Assembly (NCBI RefSeq): GCF_021390155.1
Contig: NZ_CP089985.1
Coordinates: forward strand, 3,917,001 to 3,981,000
Direction: 5' to 3'
Origin: Pseudomonas sp. HN11
Lineage (GTDB): Bacteria; Pseudomonadota; Gammaproteobacteria; Pseudomonadales; Pseudomonadaceae
Length of the DNA stretch: 64,000 nucleotides
Position 1 is the first letter of the stretch; every line of letters starts with the position of its first letter. Positions 59,123-64,000 of this stretch are shown here, piece after piece. The notes below the pieces were generated by a model. That model was not told the origin of the DNA and did not search any database. It was given only the letters and a program-made list of their open reading frames with translations. A program made the position numbers and the translations under genes.

Positions 59123-60046
59123 TTACCAGCTGAAATCCTTGGCCTTGGCCTGATCGATCAGGGTGATGTCTACTGGAATGGTAGCCGGCACCTGCGCGCC
59201 CCACTTCTTGGCCAGGGCAATGCCCAGGGCCAGGCGGATCTGGTCGCGCGGGTATTGCGCTGAGGTGGCGATGAACTTGCTGCCGGGCTTCTGGATCGCC
59301 TTGATCGCTTCCGGCGCGCCGTCGACACTGACCAGTTTCACGTCCAGGCCACTGGCTTCGATCGCTGATAGTGCACCGAGGGAGCCGTTGTCATTCACGC
59401 TGAAAATGCCCTTGAGGGTGGGCTGGGCCTGCAACATGTTCTCGGTGACGGTCAGCGCCTGGTCGCGCTCCTGCTTGCCGTTCTGGATGCTGACAATCTT
59501 GATGTCCGGGTGCTTGGCCACGGCCTCTTTGCAACCGCGCACACGCTCCAGGATCGGCACCACGGCAATGCCGTCGAGGATGGCGATATTGCCTTTGTCG
59601 CCGATGTGCTTGGCCAGATACTCACAGGCCTGGAAGCCGGCGTCGAAGTTTTTCGAACCGACGAAGGAGTCCAGCGGGCCGTCGGCCTGGGCGTCTACCG
59701 CGACGACCACGACACCGGCGGCGTGGGCGGACTTGACCGCAGATTGCACGCCGACCGAATCCGTGGGGTTGATCAGCAGGATATCGATGCCTTTTTGCAG
59801 CATGTCTTCGACGTCGCTGACTTGCTTGGACACGTCGTGGCGGGCGTCGGTGATGATCAGTTTGGCGCCGATGGTCGCCCCGGCTTCTTCCAGGGCATTT
59901 TTCATGGTGACGAAATAGGGGTTATTGATTTCCTGGAAGGAGGCGCCGATGCGGATCGGTTTGGCAGCGTCGGCAAATGCTGGGGCAGCGGAGCCGAGGG
60001 TGATGCTTACAGCCAATAAACACAGGGTTTTCGGGAGCATTTTCAT
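59123..60046 (-). CDS. RbsB-like periplasmic sugar-binding protein
   Basis: 307 residues from ATG 60046; a longer frame starting at 60163 would add 39 residues that run over the operator, so it is rejected. Signal peptide to SAAPAFA (about 26), then IRIGASFQEINNPYFVTMKN, VEDMLQKGIDILLINPTDSV and KLVSVDGAPEAIKAIQ. First gene of the leftward ABC-dehydrogenase-kinase-SDR operon, controlled by the palindrome at 60083-60100. Confidence 0.93.
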   Translation of the reverse strand: MKMLPKTLCLLAVSITLGSAAPAFADAAKPIRIGASFQEINNPYFVTMKNALEEAGATIGAKLIITDARHDVSKQVSDVEDMLQKGIDILLINPTDSVGVQSAVKSAHAAGVVVVAVDAQADGPLDSFVGSKNFDAGFQACEYLAKHIGDKGNIAILDGIAVVPILERVRGCKEAVAKHPDIKIVSIQNGKQERDQALTVTENMLQAQPTLKGIFSVNDNGSLGALSAIEASGLDVKLVSVDGAPEAIKAIQKPGSKFIATSAQYPRDQIRLALGIALAKKWGAQVPATIPVDITLIDQAKAKDFSW

Positions 60047-60082
60047 GGCGTGATTCTCTGTTTTGTTTTTATTGTTAGAGCA

Positions 60083-60100
60083 AATGTTATCGTTAACATT
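60083..60100. promoter_or_regulatory. LacI-type operator of the polyol operon
   Basis: AATGTTA and TAACATT are perfect arms around TCGT, 37 bases before the binding-protein start. Size, symmetry and AT-rich half-sites fit LacI/GalR-family operators such as that expected for the regulator at 52229-53233. Confidence 0.7.
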
Positions 60101-60250
60101 TTGCGAGAAGCTAACAAGGAAATTGGAGGGGCGCAAGGGGCCACTGGTCGGCCGCCCCCACACTGGATTGGTGTACTACGCAAAAACTCGCACAAATTCG
60201 AGTACCAACTAAGCTCATGCCCCAATAAAAAAACCACTGAGCACCCCGCC

Positions 60251-60928
60251 ATGGTCCACCCCACCGAGACCTTTCGCGCCCGTTACCGCGCCACGGTTGC
60301 GCCCCACTACAACCCCTGGTTGCACGCCAGTTTCGTGTTCGGCTACGGCATTGTATGCATGGCCCTGGCCTGGTCATCCACGCATCAGATCAGCGCTGTG
60401 CAATGGCTCACCGTGCCCGCTACCCTGGTGTTCTTCAACCTCTGCATCTACCTCGTGCACCGCCACCTCGGCCACCACAAACACGCCTTGGCCCGGCTGT
60501 TCTACGCACGCCACACCGGCGATCATCACAGTTTCTTCACCCCCGGCCACATGACCTACGACAGCCCCCGCGACTGGCGCGTGATCCTGTTCCCAGCCTG
60601 GCTCATCGTGCTGCACAGCCTGGCTATCACCCTGCCCGCCTGGTGGTTGCTCCAACACCTGAGCCCTAACATCGCCGGGCTATTCGCCGGGTGCATGATC
60701 CTCGGGTATTTACTTTACGAAGTGTTTCACGCCTGCGAGCACTTGCCCGTAGACCACCCCGTGGCTCGCCTGCCGTGGATCCGCCAGATGCATCACTTGC
60801 ACGCGCTGCATCACCGCCGTGAGCTGATGCAGGGGCGCAACTTCAACATCGTCCTCCCCCTGATGGATTACCTGTTCGGCACCCTGCATTGGGAGCCGCG
60901 CCCCCACGACAAACAGGAATCGTCATGA
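60251..60928 (+). CDS. Fatty acid hydroxylase / sterol desaturase-like membrane di-iron protein
   Basis: 225 residues with about four membrane helices and the eight-His di-iron pattern of the superfamily: HRHLGHH (70-76), HTGDHH (88-93), HACEH, and MHHLHALHH near 177-185. Members hydroxylate or desaturate lipid chains and related hydrophobic molecules with oxygen. Substrate unknown. Its stop overlaps the start of the SMP-30-like gene (ATGA), so the two should act together. Confidence 0.87.
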   Translation: MVHPTETFRARYRATVAPHYNPWLHASFVFGYGIVCMALAWSSTHQISAVQWLTVPATLVFFNLCIYLVHRHLGHHKHALARLFYARHTGDHHSFFTPGHMTYDSPRDWRVILFPAWLIVLHSLAITLPAWWLLQHLSPNIAGLFAGCMILGYLLYEVFHACEHLPVDHPVARLPWIRQMHHLHALHHRRELMQGRNFNIVLPLMDYLFGTLHWEPRPHDKQESS

Positions 60929-62025
60929 GTACCCGTCCGAAAAAACTGCGTCATCTGCTGTTTGTATTGTTTCTGGCGGTGGTCGCCTTTCTGCTGTTGA
61001 TGCCCACAAAGGTGCAACCGGTGAACTGGACGCCACCCAAGGCACCGTCCATGAAGAGCGGCCCCTACGCCGAGAATCAGCGCCTCAAGGGCGTACAGAA
61101 AATCGGCGCCCAGGACATCGCCGGGCCCGAAGCCTTGCTGTTGGATACACAGGGTTATCTGATCAGTGGGCTACATGACGGACGCATCATCCGTACCTCG
61201 CCCGACAGCCGCAGCCTGGAAGTATTGGCCAATACCGGCGGGCGGCCGCTGGGCCTGGCGCTGCACCCGGATGGCCGCCTGATCATTGCCGATGGGATCA
61301 AGGGTTTGCTCGCGCTCGATGCAAAGCGTCAGCTGACCACCTTGAGCACCAGCGCCAACGGCGTGCCCTTCGGCTTCACCGATGACGTCACCGTGGACGC
61401 CAGCGGGCGTTATGCCTACTTCAGCGATGCCTCGAGCCACTGGGGCTATGGGCAGGACGGCGAAGCGGTGATCGAGCACGGCGGCGACGGTCGACTGTTG
61501 CGCTATGACTTCAGCAACGGCAGCACCGATGTGCTACTGGAGCAACTGCAATTCGCCAATGGCGTGGCCTTGGGGCCGGATGAAAACTTCGTGCTGGTGA
61601 ATGAAACCGGCGCCTATCGCATCAGCCGTTATTGGCTCAAAGGCGAGCACGCTGGCACCCATGACCTGTTCATCGACAACCTGCCCGGCCTGCCGGACAA
61701 CCTCAGCTTCAACGGCCAGGACCGTTTCTGGGTGGCACTGTACTCGCCTCGCACTGCCTTGCTGGACAGCTTTGCCGGCTACCCAATGCTGCGCAAGGTG
61801 ATGGTGCGGGCGCTGATGGTGGTGCCCAAGCCCATCGAGCGCAAAGCCTTTGTGCTGGGGTTGGATACCGAGGGGAAGGTCATCGCCAACCTGCAGGATG
61901 GCAGCGCGGGGAACTACTCGCCGATCACCACCGCGCGGGAGTACGGAAACTGGCTGTACCTGGGCTCGCTGAAAAACACAAGCATGGCGCGCTTGCCGTT
62001 GTCGCTGGCATTGGCGGGCGAATGA
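60925..62025 (+). CDS. Membrane-anchored SMP-30/strictosidine-synthase-like lactonase
   Basis: 366 residues from ATG 60925. N-terminal anchor helix (HLLFVLFLAVVAFLLLMP, about 11-28), then a six-bladed propeller: ISGLHDGRIIRTSPDSRSLE, GLALHPDGRLIIADGIKGL, FTDDVTVDASGRYAYFSDAS, VLVNETGAYRISRYWL. Resembles APMAP/strictosidine-synthase-like proteins with arylesterase or lactonase activity facing the periplasm. Coupled to the hydroxylase gene, it might hydrolyse a lactone or ester made from the hydroxylated lipid; that is inference. Confidence 0.82.
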   Translation: MSTRPKKLRHLLFVLFLAVVAFLLLMPTKVQPVNWTPPKAPSMKSGPYAENQRLKGVQKIGAQDIAGPEALLLDTQGYLISGLHDGRIIRTSPDSRSLEVLANTGGRPLGLALHPDGRLIIADGIKGLLALDAKRQLTTLSTSANGVPFGFTDDVTVDASGRYAYFSDASSHWGYGQDGEAVIEHGGDGRLLRYDFSNGSTDVLLEQLQFANGVALGPDENFVLVNETGAYRISRYWLKGEHAGTHDLFIDNLPGLPDNLSFNGQDRFWVALYSPRTALLDSFAGYPMLRKVMVRALMVVPKPIERKAFVLGLDTEGKVIANLQDGSAGNYSPITTAREYGNWLYLGSLKNTSMARLPLSLALAGE

Positions 62026-62027
62026 AA

Positions 62028-62055
62028 AAGGGGCAGCCTCGTCAGGCTGCCCCTT
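62028..62055. terminator. Bidirectional intrinsic terminator
   Basis: AAGGGGCAGCCT and AGGCTGCCCCTT are perfect 12-base arms around CGTC between convergent genes. On the minus strand the stem is followed by a T5 run (62029-62025), and on the plus strand by CTTCTC. Confidence 0.85.
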
Positions 62056-62073
62056 CTCACTTACACCGTTGGA

Positions 62074-63516
62074 TCAGTGGATGATGTCCTGGGTGCAGAT
62101 GTGCCCGAAGGTCACGTAAGGCACACTTTCACCCCCCACACCCACACCGGGGAACTCGTCCAGCTCGATACGCCAGCCGCCGAAGTTGAAGGTAGTGGCC
62201 CAGTTGTATTTGACGCCGGTGCTGCTGTCCGGGTACTCCACACGGTAGTCGCCGAAGCAGTCACCAATAGCGGCACTGGCCTGGGACGTGCCCGCACTGT
62301 TGGTGGTGGCCTTGAAGTCGGTCCAGTGGAACTCGGCACCGTCGAAGCGTTTGTCGATACGCAGGATGGGCGTGACACCCAGCAGCGGAGCGCCAGTGGT
62401 GTCGGACCAGTTGGTGGTCCAGTTCACCGTACGAGCAGCCTGGGTCGCCATCCAGAAGACCGATGCCGGCACCCGCACGACGTTGTCACCTTTCACGTCC
62501 GACGTGTTCAGCCGAGGCGTAGAGCCCAGGCTCAACTGGTACTGCTTGGTCGGGTCCTGAACCACGGCAGGGTTGGCCCGCACACGCACCTTCACCGTGG
62601 TGCCCGGTGTGACACTCGGGTAGGTCGAGGTCGAACCGGCAGGGATGGTGACCCAATTGACCCCGTCAAAACGATCGAAAATCCATTGGTTGCGGCTGCC
62701 GTTCGCGTCACCGGCCAGGTACATGCTCACGCTTTGGCCACGCACAGCCTTGAAGTCGAAGTAATCGACATCGCTGGCGTTGTCGAGGTTACCGGTCACC
62801 TTGTTCATCGAGTCCGGCAGCACAAAGGCGGTTTGCGGCGTGTCATTGGGTTCATAGGCATCGACGTTGGTATCCACCGCCACGCCAAAGCTGAATTGCG
62901 AGCTGCTGGCGACCTTGGCGACCATGTACCAGTAGTAATCACCGGCCGGCAGCACGCCGTTGAGGTACTCGTCGGCATTGCCTGCGGCATCCGAGGAACC
63001 CACCACGCTCAGGTTGCCCTGGCCGTCGTCCTGGAACAGGGTCAGCGACATGTCGGTGCCCGCGCTCTGGTTGACCAGTTGCACCTGGACCCGCGCGTTT
63101 TCTGGCAGGTTGAAGTGATAAGCGAACTCTTCACCTTGAGCCACACCCGTGATGGTGTAGAGCGTGTTGATATCCAGGGTGGGGAACAGCGGGACGAAGG
63201 CCGCAACGGCAGCGCTCTTCAGCTCGGCCTGGCCGGGCTTTTTCAACTCACCGACCACGGTGTTGAAAGGCGCGGATTTGACGGACTGCGTGACAGCCTT
63301 GGACTGACCGGTCTTGGCTGCCTTCAGCTTTTGCTTGAGGCTGGCCGGGACATTCGCCGCGTCCAGCTTGCCGCCGGATTTCAGGGCTTTGTCCACGGCC
63401 TGCCTGACCGCTTCGACATTGAGTTTCTGAGGGTATTGCTCGGCCAGGGCAAAGGCCGAAACGAAGCAGGAGGCCGCCATGGCCGCGCCCAGCATAAAGG
63501 CTTTTTTCGATTTCAT
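62074..63516 (-). CDS. Secreted protein with PPC-like (pre-peptidase C-terminal) domains, function unknown
   Basis: 480 residues. Signal peptide MKSKKAFMLGAAMAASCFVS to about 25. A Lys/Ala-rich region (30-100) is followed by one PPC-like beta domain (about 120-205, FAYHFNLPENARVQVQLVNQ, PAGDYYWYMVAKV) and a second starting YEPNDTPQTAFVLPDSMNKV with SDVDYFDFKAVRGQSVSMYL (about 220-330). The C-terminal 150 residues are unfamiliar, with two cysteines (GDCFGDYRVEYP and GHICTQDIIH) that could form a disulfide. No protease domain is present although PPC domains usually trail one. The upstream region holds two palindromes, one LexA-like. Confidence 0.8.
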   Translation of the reverse strand: MKSKKAFMLGAAMAASCFVSAFALAEQYPQKLNVEAVRQAVDKALKSGGKLDAANVPASLKQKLKAAKTGQSKAVTQSVKSAPFNTVVGELKKPGQAELKSAAVAAFVPLFPTLDINTLYTITGVAQGEEFAYHFNLPENARVQVQLVNQSAGTDMSLTLFQDDGQGNLSVVGSSDAAGNADEYLNGVLPAGDYYWYMVAKVASSSQFSFGVAVDTNVDAYEPNDTPQTAFVLPDSMNKVTGNLDNASDVDYFDFKAVRGQSVSMYLAGDANGSRNQWIFDRFDGVNWVTIPAGSTSTYPSVTPGTTVKVRVRANPAVVQDPTKQYQLSLGSTPRLNTSDVKGDNVVRVPASVFWMATQAARTVNWTTNWSDTTGAPLLGVTPILRIDKRFDGAEFHWTDFKATTNSAGTSQASAAIGDCFGDYRVEYPDSSTGVKYNWATTFNFGGWRIELDEFPGVGVGGESVPYVTFGHICTQDIIH

Positions 63517-63548
63517 TTTTTATCCATCCATAGTTAAAAACTGAAGGT

Positions 63549-63569
63549 CAGGTGACATCCGGTCACCTG
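63549..63569. promoter_or_regulatory. CAGGTGAC-ATCCG-GTCACCTG palindrome in the leader of the PPC-protein gene
   Basis: Perfect 8-base arms between the presumed -10 and the start codon at 63516. It could be a second operator or an mRNA hairpin. Confidence 0.45.
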
Positions 63570-63589
63570 GGATGGAATGTAGAATATGG

Positions 63590-63605
63590 CTGTACATATG
63601 TACAG
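63590..63605. promoter_or_regulatory. Perfect palindrome CTGTACATATGTACAG, LexA-box-like operator
   Basis: Fits CTGT-N8-ACAG (canonical gammaproteobacterial LexA) and also GTAC-N4-GTAC, like the second LexA type described in Pseudomonas putida. On the minus strand it lies just before a TATTCT -10-like hexamer (63586-63581), so a bound repressor would cover the promoter of the PPC-protein gene. Confidence 0.55.
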
Positions 63606-63628
63606 TATTTTTTATGGAAAAATCATTC

Positions 63629-64000
63629 CTATGGAATCGGGATGTCGTACCACCAGCGCCAGACGATCCACACAACGGTCCCTAAGGCCCAAATGTACCC
63701 AACGTAATAGGGCCACACCACCCAACGCTTGAGCGCCAAAGGGACAGACGCCAGTTCGGCTTCAGTCACAACACCGGCCGCCATATAGCGTTTTGAATCT
63801 GAGAAAAACGCTAGAATCAACAACATGCGATATTGCCTGTCGATCCACTGGTTTCGGCACCAGAAGCGCTTATTGTCGCGAACCCTTTCATTTTGACTGA
63901 AGTGGCTTTCCACCTCGTCAAGCTTTGTATATTCCGCAAAAATCATCAGTCCCACGATTACAAACATTCCAGCAAACAACACGATGGAGTAGATGAGAAA
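63629..64000 (-). CDS. Small membrane protein of unknown function (5' truncated by window)
   Basis: The frame is open through the window edge (FLIYSIVLFAGMFVIVGLMI), so the start at GTG 63982 is doubtful and the true start probably lies beyond 64000. At least 123 residues: an N-terminal helix, a charged cytosolic segment (FAEYTKLDEVESHFSQNERV), a second hydrophobic stretch (MLLILAFFSD) and a Trp-rich C-terminal helix (YYVGYIWALGTVVWIVWRWW). I do not recognise the family. Confidence 0.6.
   Translation of the reverse strand, partial: FLIYSIVLFAGMFVIVGLMIFAEYTKLDEVESHFSQNERVRDNKRFWCRNQWIDRQYRMLLILAFFSDSKRYMAAGVVTEAELASVPLALKRWVVWPYYVGYIWALGTVVWIVWRWWYDIPIP

Overview
The window looks like a chromosomal segment of a fluorescent pseudomonad (Pseudomonas fluorescens group). 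The evidence is the gene set (pvdA, fpvI, pvdRT-opmQ, the bkd operon with lpdV, an OprD porin, hexuronate and pyrimidine catabolism), the high GC content, and repeated REP-type palindromes of the GTGGGAGCGGGCTTGCTCGC family. Gene density is high. I see no rRNA, tRNA, CRISPR array, prophage or complete insertion sequence.

Layout: 1-606, 3' end of an efflux outer membrane protein. 660-9142, reductive pyrimidine catabolism: amidohydrolase and NCS1 transporter leftward, then dihydropyrimidinase, PreT, PreA rightward, closed by a TetR regulator. 9286-10974, an acetyltransferase and a copC-copD pair. 11117-18081, hexuronate uptake and oxidation (OprD porin, uronate dehydrogenase, aldarolactonase, TRAP transporter, epimerase). 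18061-20855, an EmrAB-type exporter. 20856-21573, a decayed DASS transporter beside an interspersed repeat. 21574-24657, a putative sulfide detoxification module (TauE, SQR, MBL hydrolase). 24686-30308, bkdR and the branched-chain keto-acid dehydrogenase operon, then ilvE.

31494-34514 holds a double-GNAT protein and a two-gene radical-SAM DNA-repair-like unit. 34663-41393 is a pyoverdine segment in which both pvdA and pvdR have clear TAAAT-N16-CGT iron-starvation boxes, but no fpvR lies next to fpvI. 41497-42480 holds an alpha/beta-hydrolase-like protein without a usable nucleophile motif and the remains of an RTX-type C-terminal domain.

42741-50861 is one long operon: a GntR regulator, a complete Liv-type ABC importer, a second very close paralogue of the pyrimidine-pathway amidohydrolase, and an amidase. 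It is probably a separate route for an N-carbamoyl or ureido compound and is the most interesting metabolic unit of unknown substrate here. 51307-60046 holds a LysR gene, a LacI regulator and a convergent polyol operon (SDR, FGGY kinase, zinc dehydrogenase, RbsCAB-like ABC importer) headed by a perfect-arm LacI-type operator. 60251-62025 is a translationally coupled lipid-hydroxylase-like and lactonase-like pair. 62074-63516 is a secreted protein with PPC-like domains, preceded by a palindrome that fits both described pseudomonad LexA-site patterns. The right edge cuts a small membrane protein.

All functional names come from reading translated sequence and remembered family motifs; no database search was run.
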